A stretch of DNA of 64,000 nucleotides from Leptodactylus fallax (GCA_947044405.1 CAMRHE010000168.1:2115001-2179000), one strand, 5' to 3'; shown: positions 11,974 to 23,126, numbered from the stretch's first letter. The notes: generated by a model from the sequence alone, not told the origin. Numbers and translations are program-made.

Positions 11974-12390
11974 AGTGGTGCGAAAATAATCCAGCATAAA
12001 ACAAGGCTCATACAGTCATGTTAATAAAGAAATAAAAGGTATGGCAGCTGAAGGTAAAGAGACAAATACAAAAGGTCAGATTAATAAAAAAAATGTCTTT
12101 GTTGCCATTCACAGCTCGGCTTTCATATTTTAACAGCGGAATATGAAGTGAAAACTGTGCTGTGATTGGTTGCTGTGGGCAACAAAGCAGTTTTTCTTTT
12201 AGACAGTTTCAGTAAACTTTTAGCTGGTGATTAAGCCCCTTTCAAGTCTGGTTAGAGGGTTTAAGAGGTTAAAATGTTTGGAATCCTTAACCTCTTTCTA
12301 CTGCAGCCAGTTTTTGACTTCCTGACATAGCTCAAGTTTTCAAATCTGACACAACAAGTGCACAGAATTAGGGGGACATTTTCCTGCTGA
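11974..12390. other. Non-coding, contains a common-looking repeat fragment
   Basis: A segment near 12120-12215 ('tgtgattggttgctgtgggcaa') and one near 12285-12350 ('ttaacctctttctactgcag') look like fragments of dispersed repeats. No ends could be paired. Confidence 0.4.
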
Positions 12391-12392
12391 TC

Positions 12393-12690
12393 TTCCAATG
12401 TGGTGTATCTCATAATGTGTGTGCAATGTTCTACCACAGGCCTCTATGTGGGGGAAACAGGGCAGAGACTTAGCGCATGAACTCACACAGATTCACCATT
12501 AATAACAGCAGAACAGATCTCCCAGTGGCCGCACATTTCTCTGGAGAAGACCACTCTATTGAAGATTTTCGGGTTGTGGTTTTAATGGGACATTTTAAGA
12601 CGCAGAGAGAGAGAAAAAATGGGAATATAAATTAATGCAAAAATTTCAAACTCTGCAATTTGGACTTAATATTCATGCCAGTTTCATGTC
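12393..12690 (+). pseudogene. Penelope-like GIY-YIG endonuclease fragment
   Basis: Forward translation gives a GIY-YIG nuclease pattern: 'VVYLIMC' then 'GLYVGETGQ', an 'RMNSHR' stretch, 'PVAAHFSGEDHS', then 'KTQRERKKWEYKL' with a conserved-type acidic residue. This order is typical of the C-terminal endonuclease of Penelope-like retroelements. One frameshift lies at about 12468, between the 'GQRLS' and 'RMNSH' parts, and a TGA follows at about 12705. The reverse transcriptase is not present upstream. So this is a 5'-truncated relic, the usual fate of such insertions. Identification is by motif reading only. Confidence 0.75.
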
Positions 12691-12868
12691 ACACTTTGTA
12701 TGAACTGTGAGAGTCACAAATCACCACCTGATTGCTAACAGATAACAGGTCCCTCCGTCACGCCCCACAAATTTTCCAGACTGTTTATTTCCTGACCTGT
12801 TGTACATAACTTCTCTACTTATATTGCATTTTGTTATTTCAAGATCCTTTGAAGATCCATGTCTTGTA

Positions 12869-14447
12869 CAGTGGGGGGAAAAAGTATTTAGTCAGCCACC
12901 AATTGTGCAAGTTCTCCCACTTAAAAAGATGAGAGAGGCCTGTAATTGACATCATAGGTAGACCTCAACTATGAGAGACAACATAAGAAAACATATCTAG
13001 AAAATCACATTGTCTGATTTTTTAAAGAATTTATTTGCAAATTATGGTGGAAAATAAGTATTTGGTCACCTACAAACAAGCAAGATTTCTGGCTCGCACA
13101 GACCTTAACTTCTTCTTTAAGAGGCTCCTCTGTCCTCCACTCATTACCTGTAGTAATGGCACCTGTTTGAAATTGTTATCAGTATAAAAGACACCTGTCC
13201 ACAACCTCAAACAGTCACACTCCAAACTCCACTATGGTGAAGACCAAAGAGCTGTGGAAGGACACCAGAAACAAAATTGCAGACCTGCATCAGGCTGGGA
13301 AGACTGAATCTGCAATAGGCAAGCAGCTTTGTGTGAAGAAATCAACTGTGGGAGCAATAATTAGAAAATGGAAGACATACAAGACCACTGATAATTTCCC
13401 TCGATTAGGGGCTCCATGCAAGATCTCACCCTGTGGGGTCAAAACGATCACAAGAACGGTGAGCAAAGATCCCAAAACCACATGGGGGGACCTAGAGAAT
13501 GACCTTCAGAAACCTGAAACTGACGTAACAAAGGCTACCATCAGTAACACACTATGCCGCCACGGACTCAGATCCTGCAGTGCCAGACTTGTCCCCCTGC
13601 TTAAGCCAGTACACATCCGGGCCCGTCTGAAGTTTGCTAGAGAGCATTTGGATGTTCCAGAAGAGTATTGGGAGAATGTTATATGGTCAGATGAAACCAA
13701 AGTAGAAATGTTTGGTAGAAACACAACTTGTCGAGTTTGGAGGAGAGTGAATGCTGAGTGCATCCAAAGAACACCATACCTACTGTGAAGCATGGGGTGG
13801 CAACATCATGCTTTGGGGCTGTTTTTCTGCAAAGGGACCAGGACGACTGATCCGTGTACATGAAAGAATGAATGGGGCCATGTATTGTGAGATTTTGAGT
13901 GCAAACCTCCTTCCATCAGCAAGGGCATTGAAGATGAAACGTGGCTGGGTCTTTCAGCATGACATTGATCCCAAGCACACCACCAGGGCAACGAAGGAGT
14001 GGCCTGGAGTGGCCTAGCCAGTCTCCAGATCTCAACCCCACAGAAAACCTTTGGAGGGAGTTGAAAGTCTGTGTTGCCCAGCGACAGCCCCAAAACATCA
14101 CTGCTCTAAAGGAGATCTGCATGGAGGAATGGGCCAACATACCAGCAACAGTGTGTGCCAACCTTGTGAAGACTTACAGAAAACGTTTGACTTCTGTCAT
14201 TGCCAACAAAGGATATATAACAAAGTATTGAGATGAACTTTTGTTATTGACTAAATACTTACTTTCCACCATAGTTTGCAAATAAATTCTTTAAAAATCA
14301 GACAATGTGATTTTCTGGATTTGTTTTCTCATTTTGTCTCTCATAGTTGAGGTCTACCTATGATGTCAATTACAGGCCTCTCTCATCTTTTTAAGAGGGA
14401 GAACTTGCACAATCGGTAGCTGACTAAATACTTTTTTTTCTCCACTG
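12869..14447 (+). mobile_element. Tc1/mariner element, 1579 bp, long inverted repeats
   Basis: Ends start cagtggggggaaaaagtatt on the left and its diverged inverse on the right, inside inverted repeats of about 200 bp. These include the shared phrase 'tcatctttttaag' / 'cttaaaaagatga'. TA duplications sit at 12867-12868 and 14448-14449. The transposase is on the plus strand. By memory this family is widespread in fish and frogs (PPTN/Passport type); the name is unverified. Confidence 0.93.
13234..14231 (+). pseudogene. Tc1 transposase, frameshifted
   Basis: DD34E transposase that once cut and pasted this element. The ATG at 13234 opens an N-terminal helix-turn-helix region ('[20 protein letters not shown]') followed by a GRPR-like basic linker position. 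The first catalytic aspartate is in '[13 protein letters not shown]', the second in '[10 protein letters not shown]' and the glutamate in '[15 protein letters not shown]'. Frame changes occur near 13765-13790 and again near 13990-14010, where about 20 nt look deleted upstream of '[11 protein letters not shown]'. The C-terminus ends at 14231 with 'KGYITKY'. Catalytic residues are still visible but the protein cannot be made in one piece. Confidence 0.93.
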
Positions 14448-14589
14448 TACTTTCTTCTTCTCGCCCTACGACCTGCAGTAGTGACCCTTTCCCCTCACAC
14501 CTTCTCCAGTCTCTGTCACCTGCTGTCACGACTTACTTGCTGTCACGACTTACTTTTTTTTCCCCACATGATTTTCTCCACAGACATTC

Positions 14590-15385
14590 AGCACACCTAG
14601 AGCACTGCTGAAGAAAACGTGTCTGTGGCGTGTGCCAGGGTTGCTGCCTCCTGCGATCTAACTTTTCGAGTGGAGGGGGGTAGCCGCCTCATCCAATGCA
14701 CTCTTAAGGGTTTCATTATAGTGACTGATGGCCAGATTGGGGCAGGAGAGTGAAGAGATGGGGGACAGAGAGGACTGTAGAGTATCTGAGAGATGCTGGG
14801 TGTTAATAGCACGTAAAGTCATATATGTATGATGAGTAGGTGTGTCCTGTGAAGGAGAGGAAGCACTAATGGTGAGAGACAGAAGGTTATGGTCAGAGAG
14901 TGGCAGAGAAGAGTTAGTAAATTTAGAAACTGTGAGAAGTTGATGGAAGACAAGATCAATGGTGTTTCCATATACATGTATGGTGGAAGAAGAAAGTTGT
15001 GAAAGACCAAAAGAATTGGTTATTGAGAGAAACTGTGAGGCAGCTGGGGAGACAGGGGAGTCAGTGGGGATATTAAAGTCACCCATGATGAGGGTAGGAA
15101 TTTCGCTGGATAAAAAGAGGGGAAGCCAAGAAGCGAAGTGATCCAGAAATTGGTAGGGTGAACCAGGTGGATGGTAGATCACAGTTACACGTAAGGAGAG
15201 TGGGCGGAAAAGTCTGATAGCATGGATTTCAAATGAGGGGAATATGAGTGAGCTTATCGGTGGGATGGCCTGAAAAGCGCACTCTGGTGACAGAAGTATC
15301 CCTACCCCTCCACCCTTCCTGTTGTCAGGCCTAGAAGTGTGTGAGAATTGTAGGCCACCATGAGACCGAGCAGCAGTGGACATGT
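14590..15385 (-). pseudogene. Non-LTR LINE endonuclease fragment (L2/CR1-like)
   Basis: A 241-codon minus-strand frame (14658-15383) reads as the C-terminal two thirds of an APE-type endonuclease. It has 'GGGVGILLS', 'VTVIYHPPGS', 'LIMGDFNIPTDSP' with the metal-binding D and N, 'TIDLVF' and 'SDHNLLSLTIS' with the catalytic SDH. The sequence then shifts frame (14597-14690) and stops before any reverse transcriptase. Both ends are truncated. Assignment to L2 or CR1 rather than L1 is inferred from its style and is uncertain. Confidence 0.8.
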
Positions 15386-16015
15386 CACTTCATGTGGCAA
15401 TAACTTTGGAACACTTTAACTCAGCAAAGTGATTTTGATGTATTTTTTTTTGTGACACATTGTACTTTGTCTTAGAGGTAAATTTTGGTCGATATGTTTT
15501 GTGCTTAATTATGAAAAAATAGGAGATTTTGTAGAAATTTTGAAAAATATGCAATTTAAAAAGTATAAAATGATTTGCTTTTCATACATATAGTCATACC
15601 ACCCAAATTAGTTCATAAATCTAATGTACCATATCTCTGCTTTATGTTGGTAACAAACTTTCATCACTGTTTAATTTTTACAGACATAATAAAGCTTACA
15701 AGTCAAACAGCAATTTTCAAAATTTCAAGAACATTTCCAAAACTCATTTTTGAAGGGACTAATTCAGTTCTAAAGGGGTTTTGAAAGGCCTCTGTATTAG
15801 AAACCCCCATAAATCTCCCATTTTATAAAACTGCACCCCTTTAAATAACAGCATATACAAAGTATCTTATAAACGCTATAAGCGTTTAACAGGAATTAAG
15901 ACAAAATGGAGGTGAAATTTACACTTTTCAATTTATTTTACTAATATATACATTTAGCTCTAGAATTTACACATTAACAAGGGGTTAAAGGAAAAAATGC
16001 ATCACAAATTTGTTA
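15386..16015. repeat. Dispersed AT-rich repeat leading into the 350-bp array
   Basis: Non-coding. Its right end (acacattaacaaggggttaa and following) matches the unit of the array at 24781-26215 and continues on the far side of the L1 insertion at 19197. So this is the left part of a repeat later split by insertions. Confidence 0.65.
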
Positions 16016-19000
16016 TTTTTTTTATAAATTATTTATTTATATCAAAAATGTAAACAAACAAAATGAACCAAACAAACAGGGAAGGGCTGTCATCGAAATA
16101 GGAGCTGGCGAACAAACTGTATAAACTACAGAAATATATGGCATAGTAAAGTAGATGACAATACAATCAATAAAGGTAGAGATAGGTAGGGCATATACAG
16201 AGGGAGGGACAGGGAGATGGGGAAGAGCAGAGGAAAGGAAAGCTAAGTGGGGAATATCAGGACAGGAGGTACAGCCACCCCGTCATCGAAAGCGACAGTC
16301 ATGGAATCCAGTTCAACTCATGAGGCCTCTGTAATCTTGCGAGCCCTGGAAAAGGATCTATGGCGTCCAGGCAGCAACTACAGAGTCATGCATGTCTTTG
16401 ACCAGATGCGTCCAAGAGGATGTACGATAAACACAGAGGGAGAAGTCAGTGATATGAAGTAGGTAGAAGATAGGCGTCCTAAGCAAGCAAAGCTCAGGAG
16501 TATTGAGACCGTTAACGTGAGTGGAGGAGAACACCAGAGCATCTATGATGGGGGGCTGGAAGCCTGTCAAGGGAACAAAGAGGAGGGGCAAGGGAGAGTA
16601 GGGATGGAAAAGAGGTAAGGAAGAGAAAGAAGGGAGGCAGCTAAAGAGAGAAAAGAAAAGGGAAGATCAGGAAGGGGGGAGAGGGTGGGGGTACAAAGAA
16701 ACAAATACAACAAAAATCTCCGATCAAAGCTAGTCTATGAGCAGAGTAACACTAACAGTGAGTCAACTCACTAAAACAGGTGTCAGGGGCACACCGCAGT
16801 GCACACCTGGAGAGCCGCCGAATAACTACTAGGTGAGAGGTAGAACCACAATGAGGAGCTTACCCATTCCCCGAGCGCAACCAAACTACAATAAGGGCAG
16901 GATGCAGGATTGGAGACCTGGGGGAATACTGACTCAAAACGGGAGTACCCATGGAGCCGGTGCATGCATGAAATGGGGCCAGGGACCATGGGGGATACAG
17001 TCACTCCTCAGTACCAAGAGGAGCTCAAAGCGCCTATAGCAAAGAGTGCCATGGATGGGCAGCACAGGATCAAAGAAGGCCTTTGAAATACAGCACAACA
17101 AAATAGGAGGGGGAGAATCTCTCCGGTGGAGACCTGTGCAGGCCGAGATCCACAGGGAGCTACACCAGGGCACAGGACCTTAGAAAACAGTCCTACTGAA
17201 TTGTATCAGAGTCAAATGAAACAATAAAGATTATACCTGGAAACAGTGGGCTGAGAATAGTTTCAATGGGAGCAAACTGAAAATGGAGGAGACAGAGAAA
17301 TTTTGCAATGACAGTTCGGAAATATGGAGAGGGAACTGAAGAGGCTTCACAGCCGACAACTGAAGGAGAACAGTCTCAAGTAGGAGCACTTGGTAAAGGA
17401 TACAATCCCTGAGGATGGATACAGATTGGAGTCTCCCACCAGACGTCGTCTACGAGAAAGGGTAGATGAAGAGGGCTTTCCGTCAGAGGAGATGGACACA
17501 AGAGGAAACTCCAGCCAGTCTGGGAGGGTCAAGTCAGGCAAATCAAGAAATTTAGCTAGGGAGTCCGTCTGGTCAGGGATGTGAAGAGAAAACATTGCTC
17601 CATTGCGTCGAACCTGGAAGTGGAAGGGATGGCCCCATCTGTAGGTGGCACCCGCATCTACGATGAGTTGGAAAACAAGCTTCAGGACTCGTCGCATTGC
17701 CAGAGTGCGCCGGAAGACATCATGAAGGAGATGAACAGAAGTGTTCATGATTTGGATCGGACCCTTCCACCAGGCAGCCTGTAGGATGTCTTCTTTTTCT
17801 CTGAAGAAGTGAACCCGGCAAAAAACATATCGAGGTTCCGTGGAGCCACTGTGTCTGGGGCCCAGGACCCGGTGCACCCTGTCGATGTTAATTTTGGCAT
17901 CAGCTGGGCGAGAAAGGACAGTGTTGAAGATAGACGTCACTGCAGAACACAGCTCGGAAGGTGGGACACTGTCAGGGATTCCCCTTAGTTTGACATTATT
18001 ACGGCGGCCTCCTGGTCGTCGACTTGCAACAGTAGAGACCTGTTGAGCTCTCGTTGAGTAGTAACAAATTGTTCCACAACAGTGAGTCGCTGGTCAAGCA
18101 ACAGAGACTGCTGCTGTTGAGTTGTAATCTGTGCAGACAGGAGATTTCAGACTTGAATTCAGAAATGATACGCTCTTGCTTCGTCTCAACCCGGCGAACA
18201 ATAGTTTCCAAGTCCACTTTAGTAGGGAGGGAGTTGAGAAGGTTCCAAATGTCTGCCAACTTGGGCTGGTTTGACTGACGGCTAAGCGAGGCTGAATCCT
18301 GCAGGGAGGAGTCAGAGGATGTACGAAAGGCAACTGGGATGGAGGAGAAATCACCTGCAGAGGATCCTGGGTACCTATCGGCGTTCCGTGGATGAGCAAG
18401 GCGGTGACCTGTATGTATGGCCTCCACCGGTGCAGGATCAGCAGCGGTTGCATCAGGGTCAGCAGGCATGGGCCTGAGAAGGCTGGAGACTGTCATGCGC
18501 TGGTCAGCAGAGGCCTGCAAGGAGCATGGGAGGGCCATGGGTTCCCATATGTTGAGCAGGAGGCTGATAGGGAGGTGATCCCTGGGCATCCAGGAGAGGG
18601 TAGAGAGTCGGCTGTGTAGGACCTGCAGTCTGAGGAGAGAACCCTAGGGGTGAACTGTGGTCGTCCAGCTGGGACCTTGACAAGGGAGAGCCATCCAGAG
18701 TAGGGCCAAAGTACACTGACTTCTGAGATGCTACAGGCACCTGCCTGGAGGCAGGTCGGCGCTGCCATCCTGAGTCCTCTCCAATAGAGGGGCAGTCTGC
18801 TGTGGAATGTCAGAGACCTGCTGCTGAGCTGGAGCTGGTCCTGGGGGGCAGAGGAGAGGACAGATTCAGTGCACCAGGCGCCCGGTGAAGGAGCGGAGGG
18901 GGCTCCGGTGGCGAGAGCAGGAAAGCTGGCAGCACCATACAGGGAAAATGAGCGCATGCCGGCACCATCTTGGATCCGCCAGCTGGCAGTGCGGCAGGGG

Positions 19001-19196
19001 CCGCAGAGAGAAGAAAGGGAGAGATCCGCGGCTCTAACGGCAGAGAAGAGGGTGTCTTTCTCCCCCACAATGCGAACCATGGTCAGGAACGGTAAGTGGA
19101 CCGGCTCCGACCCAAATACACACTGCAGGAGATACTCGGAGTCCAGGAGCTGCTGCAAGATGCGACTAGTAGGCAGACATGTTCAGGCCACGTCCC
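16016..19196 (-). mobile_element. L1 retrotransposon copy with ORF1, ORF2 almost entirely missing
   Basis: Minus-strand insertion into the 350-bp repeat. The flanks carry a short target duplication (cacaaatttgttat at about 16002-16015, cacaaaatttattat at about 19196-19210), and a T run at the low-coordinate end represents the poly(A) tail. Reading 5' to 3' on the minus strand: a GC-rich 5' region (19.2-18.6 kb), ORF1 (18.6-17.35 kb), a spacer, a short stretch resembling the very start of ORF2 near 16.5 kb ('HVNGLNTPE'), then a purine-rich tail. No reverse transcriptase is present. It resembles 'half-L1' elements, though simple internal deletion is equally possible. Confidence 0.72.
17350..18590 (-). 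pseudogene. L1 ORF1 (RNA-binding protein) remnant
   Basis: L1 ORF1 proteins trimerise through a coiled coil and bind L1 RNA through an RRM and a C-terminal domain. The upstream frame (17999-18589) contains a helical stretch 'LLNSLPTKVDLETIVRRVE' followed by a coiled-coil-like segment. After a frame change near 18000-18150 the sequence reads 'NNVKLRGIPDSVPP' (RRM start), then 'INIDRVHRVLGPR' and 'GATYRWGHPFHFQV' (C-terminal domain), ending at 17347. The same 'RGIP.SVPP' signature occurs in the L1 at 63.6 kb, so the two belong to related clades. Frameshifts make it non-functional. Confidence 0.8.
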
Positions 19197-19287
19197 CACA
19201 AAATTTATTATATGAGTTCTCCCGACTATCATAATACCCCACATGTGAATGTAAACTGATATACGGGCACACAGCAAGACGCAGAAG
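19197..19287. repeat. Continuation of the interrupted 350-bp repeat unit
   Basis: A 90-bp piece (ccccacatgtgaatgtaaac and flanks) aligns with unit positions at 25275-25315. It lies between the L1 and the hAT insertion, so both entered the same repeat array. Confidence 0.75.
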
Positions 19288-19590
19288 CAGAGGCGTAGCT
19301 AGGGGTTCAGCACAGGGGGGCGAACATGTCCAAGTGGGCCCCCAACTTGGACTTGTTCGTATACCGATACTATCAGTATACGGTGAGCATATAGTGGTAT
19401 ATAGCAGCTCTACACAGGGCTCTGCAGACGATTTAGGTGACTACAGGGCATTTAGTGACTTACCGGTGACGTCTCTGACCAATCCTTCACATTTCCCATC
19501 TCTTTCATCTGGACAGCCATGACCACTTCTTCCAGTCTCTGTAAAGTTTGCAACACAGACATCTTTGGCTCTTCACTTTTCCAGGCACCT

Positions 19591-20048
19591 GACCCATATT
19601 GTCCTCACCTGCACAAAGCCCCCATCCTGCTGCTACCCCAGTTATAAAATAGATAATATAACCCCCTATAATGAATAATACCCCCAAGTGTATCTTTAAG
19701 TTAATAACTTCCCTGTGCACCCCTTTAAATAGTGCCCCTTATTAATAATGCCCCAGATGTTTCCTAATTAAAAAGGAAAAAAAAAGGGAAAAAAAAATTA
19801 TTGGGGCTCCAATACCCCGGACCCATATTGTCCTCACCTGCACAAAGCCCCCATCCTGCTGCTACCCCAGTTATAAAATAGATAATATAACCCCCTATAA
19901 TGAATAATACCCCCAAGTGTATCTTTAAGTTAATAACTTCCCTGTGCACCCCTTTAAATAGTGCCCCTTATTAATAATGCCCCAGATGTTTCCTAATTAA
20001 AAAGGAAAAAAAAAGGGAAAAAAAAATTATTGGGGCTCCAATACCCCG
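19591..20048. repeat. 229-bp tandem duplication, two copies
   Basis: Sequence 19591-19819 is repeated at 19820-20048 with near-identity, including identical A-run tracts. Identical short ORFs on the minus strand (19505-19720 and 19764-19949) are by-products, not genes. The near-identity suggests a recent slip or unequal exchange, or an assembly artefact. Confidence 0.92.
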
Positions 20049-20484
20049 GACCCCCAGGATCAGCTGTTTGAATGAACCATGGTACCTGTGTAAGCGCCGT
20101 GACCCCTTCTCTGTTTACATAGTGTCATTCTTTTCATAGCGGCCATGTAATGTAACTACAGCCTAATCCTATACACTTCTATGTGACAAGGCTGGAATTA
20201 CATCACACGGTCACTATAAACAGATAGCGTGTGATATAAACAGGTGCCATAGCCCCTTCATACAGCTGATCAGTGGGGAATCACTTATCTCTTATTGATG
20301 TTTTATTCTGAGGATAGGCCATCAATAAAAATGAGCTGGAAAACTCCTTAAAGAGGACCTTTCACGTCCTCATGTATATGCTGTTTTACATACTGCTAGA
20401 AAGCCGACAGCGCGCTGAATTCAGCGCACTGCCGGCTTTCCCGGTATGTGCCCCTGGGCTGGAGATATCGGCGGTCTTAGTTTC

Positions 20485-20742
20485 ACGGTTTACTGTCAGA
20501 AAGGCGTTGCTGACAGTCTAGCTACGCTGTGAGGAACACCCTCTCTGACAGTTCTCGTTCATAGACTTGTACTGAGGGGGCGTTCCTCACAGCTCAGCGT
20601 CATCGCTGGGCAGTAAGGAACAATGACGCTGAGTTGTAAGGAACGCCCCCCGGTACAAGTCTATGAACGAGAACTGTCAGAGAGGGCGTTCCTCACAGCG
20701 CAGCTAGACTGTCAGGAACGCCCTTCTGACAGTAACTGTGAA
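20485..20742. repeat. Long palindrome inside the MITE
   Basis: Arms of about 120 bp with the centre near 20612-20620. For example, 'ttctcgttcatagacttgta' on the left pairs with 'tacaagtctatgaacgagaa' on the right, and 'actgtcagaaaggcgttgctgacag' pairs with the 'ctgtcaggaacgcccttctgacagt' region. A transcript would fold into a long near-perfect hairpin. Confidence 0.88.
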
Positions 20743-20755
20743 ACTAAGACCCCCG

Positions 20756-20801
20756 TGTGAAAGATCCTCAGTGCGCCAACACCGCTTTGGCCCACACCTG
20801 A
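20756..20801 (-). repeat. 46-bp remnant of the 3' LTR
   Basis: Matches 23127-23172 with one difference seen (ccgctttgg versus cctctttgg). At 20801/20802 it joins internal coding-like sequence directly, marking the breakpoint of a deletion that removed about 770 bp of LTR and probably internal sequence. Confidence 0.85.
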
Positions 20802-22002
20802 ACGTGATACCCTTCTTCTCTCTAGTCTGACTAGGGACACTTCTAAGGCTCAGGGCCTGAGCCACGTACACTTGGCTACCTCCCGCCTGTTCTGGGTCCG
20901 CTTTCTGAGTGCTGGCATCCCGTGGAGCCACACTCATGACCCCAGGTCTTTGGGATACCAGTTTAGAGACCCCATCCCGGCGGTCTCTCAGGGTCTCTCT
21001 CACACTAGCCGCTAGTTGGGAGAGTTCTAGGGGATTCTGCACCTCCCCCTTTGCTTCCAAACCTAGGGGCACCTCTGGTTCTGGCACAGGTATGTTTGGA
21101 CCCTGTCCTCCCTCCCAGACGCCTTGCCCCTTTGGGCCTACACCCTGTTCCTCCTGTACTTGGGTGGGTGATGGTGATACCTTAGGAAAATGACTGAGAT
21201 CATGCTTCCCCAAACCATCCCCCCACAATACATTGACAGGTAATACATTTGACATACCCCCTTCTTGGATCACACCTCCAGTACCCCATGCCATCTGCAC
21301 TTGGGCCATGGGCACTCCTGGAATAGAACTGGACCGAAGAGACGTGTATGTCTCATACCGGCCGGACTCCTCCGGCTTCAAGGGAGTGAGGCTAGTCATG
21401 GCGGTCTCAGCACCGACTCCAGGTGGTGTAGGCAACGGTTCAAGGGTCGGGACGCCATCCACCCTTGTAGCACTCTGGCTGCGGAAAACACCGCACTACC
21501 AGCAGTCCGTCCCTCACCTGGATCGGCCATGAGATCCACATAGCCTACCTGACCACGTGGCACATGGTCAGCTGTTGGGTGCTTATCGGATGCACTGGGC
21601 GAAATAGCAGAAGTCGCTTCCAGTGACTCAGAAGAGCTACCCTGTACACTTCCACAACAAGCATTGGCAATTACATTGACAGTACCTTCATTAGCAACTG
21701 TTAATTCACACTGGGCCTCAATGAGATCTGTGTTAGACATATTAACAAGCCGGGAGGGGAGATGCCCCCACAGATGTGGGTGTGTCTACAGACAAGGTCT
21801 CACTGGCTCCTAGCACGGGGGTGAACAAAGCATCAATAACATTTTTGCTGAGCTGGGTTGCAGGAAGCTCATTTGCATCTTCCCTGCTCTCAGCTGAAGG
21901 CAACTCATTAGCATTTACACTTACTGCTATGGGAAGTATCTCAGAGGGGGGGTTACGGGCCCTCTCTGCAGATATGACAGACACATTATCAACATTAATC
22001 AT
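20802..22002 (-). pseudogene. Downstream fragment of the gypsy internal frame
   Basis: Frames at 21742-22002, 21396-21740 and 20704-21462 are proline/serine- and acid-rich with no recognised domain. One contains 'VNVLWGDGLG', echoing the protease-end motif 'ANVLLGTDLG' upstream, which suggests a duplicated or linker region of the same polyprotein. The last frame runs through the 46-bp LTR remnant into the MITE. That extension is a junction artefact and not a real protein end. Confidence 0.5.
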
Positions 22003-22008
22003 AGACAG

Positions 22009-22923
22009 TTAATCACAGTAAATTGGGGTGCTCCCCACCCCATATTGGGACATCATAGGTCCTAAATCAGTTCCCAACAGTACATTAGCAGGCAAATCAG
22101 TCAATAGTCCCACAGTCCGCATTCCTTTTCCTGCACCCCCGTCCAGATACACAGATGGGCCACCTGCTGTGGCTTGGAAAGCAGGGAAGTTCTCAGGGCG
22201 GTTGGGGCACTCCTCCTTGAAATGTCCTGTCTGGTTACAGGCATGGCCCCGCCGCACCTCCCCTTGGGGTTTGGGGAAGGTCACCCGGGCGCCCAGAGTT
22301 CTTGGGACAGGGGAGGGACCACCTGGGGTATAGTTTGTCTCACCCGACCTGATGACAGACGGCTGTGTTGAACTCCGGCCTGGCTTCTCCTTCCAACTTG
22401 AGAGTCTCTGCAGGGTTGTTGGAGTTTGCGCAGGGGCGGTTTGTGCCTGCTGGGAGAGCTCCCTCCTTTTGAGCTCAAGCTGATACTGCCGCTCAGCCTG
22501 CCGTTCTCGTTCTGCTGTCACACGATCAGCCTGCCGTTCTGCGGCCTCACGATCAGCCTGCCGTTCTCGTTCTGCTGCCTCACGATCTGCCTGCCGTTCT
22601 GCGGCCTGCCATTCTTGTTCTACAGTTTCCAGAAAACGGCACAACACCTGCAGGTATGTGTTAGGGTCACTGGTGCCTACTTGCTACAGGGCCATTGGCC
22701 AGTATGAAGCCATTCCCCCGACAAGGCTGGGGCTACTGGTCCCTCCTGGTGAAGTAATCCTAGGGACCGGGCTGCTTGCCGCACTTCCTGGCCTAGCCCC
22801 AAAATCAGGACTCTGCTCGATTATCTGCATGGCTGTGGCTGCCTCCATTTCAGCCATTCGCTCAGGATCTCCAAAAGCCTGGTTCTGCAGTTCTTGAGCT
22901 CTGCTTCTGAGCCCATTAGCCAT
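22009..22923 (-). pseudogene. Gypsy gag/protease-like frame with coding minisatellite
   Basis: The likely start is the ATG at 22921-22923 ('MANGLRSRAQE'). One in-frame TAG sits at about 22681-22683, after which the frame continues to a stop at 22009. The protein has a strongly charged helical region made of repeated 'ERQADREAA' units, then a degenerate zinc knuckle 'GHACNQTGHFKEECP'. In it the first cysteine of CX2CX4HX4C is Gly, explained by one T-to-G change. A segment 'GLLTDLPANVLLGTDLG' typical of the end of retroelement proteases follows. No reverse transcriptase follows. It would serve as nucleocapsid and capsid in an intact element. Confidence 0.8.
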
Positions 22924-23126
22924 CCACTGGTATTTGCCAAATAAAAGATAGGATAGAATACAAAGAGTAAGGGAGGGGAACAGCACTGTATCAAACTTTC
23001 ACCGTATCTTAATGCTTGCTTTAATACCGAGCTTGTCTCATAGGATTACCATAATCCCCAGCGTCTGAGTGATAAAGGTCACCAACACAAGCTGTTTATC
23101 CTAAGATCCCACTACGCTGCCACCAA

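Noticed and set aside
18493..19158. 221-codon minus-strand ORF upstream of L1 ORF1
   Set aside because: It lies in the GC-rich 5' region of the L1, where long chance frames are common, and does not resemble ORF1 or any domain.
20909..21543. Plus-strand ORFs of ~95 codons over the gypsy internal region
   Set aside because: Antisense shadows of the minus-strand gag-derived frames.
22028..22897. Plus-strand ORFs opposite the gypsy gag
   Set aside because: Antisense of the gag frame, made long by its GC content and internal repeats.
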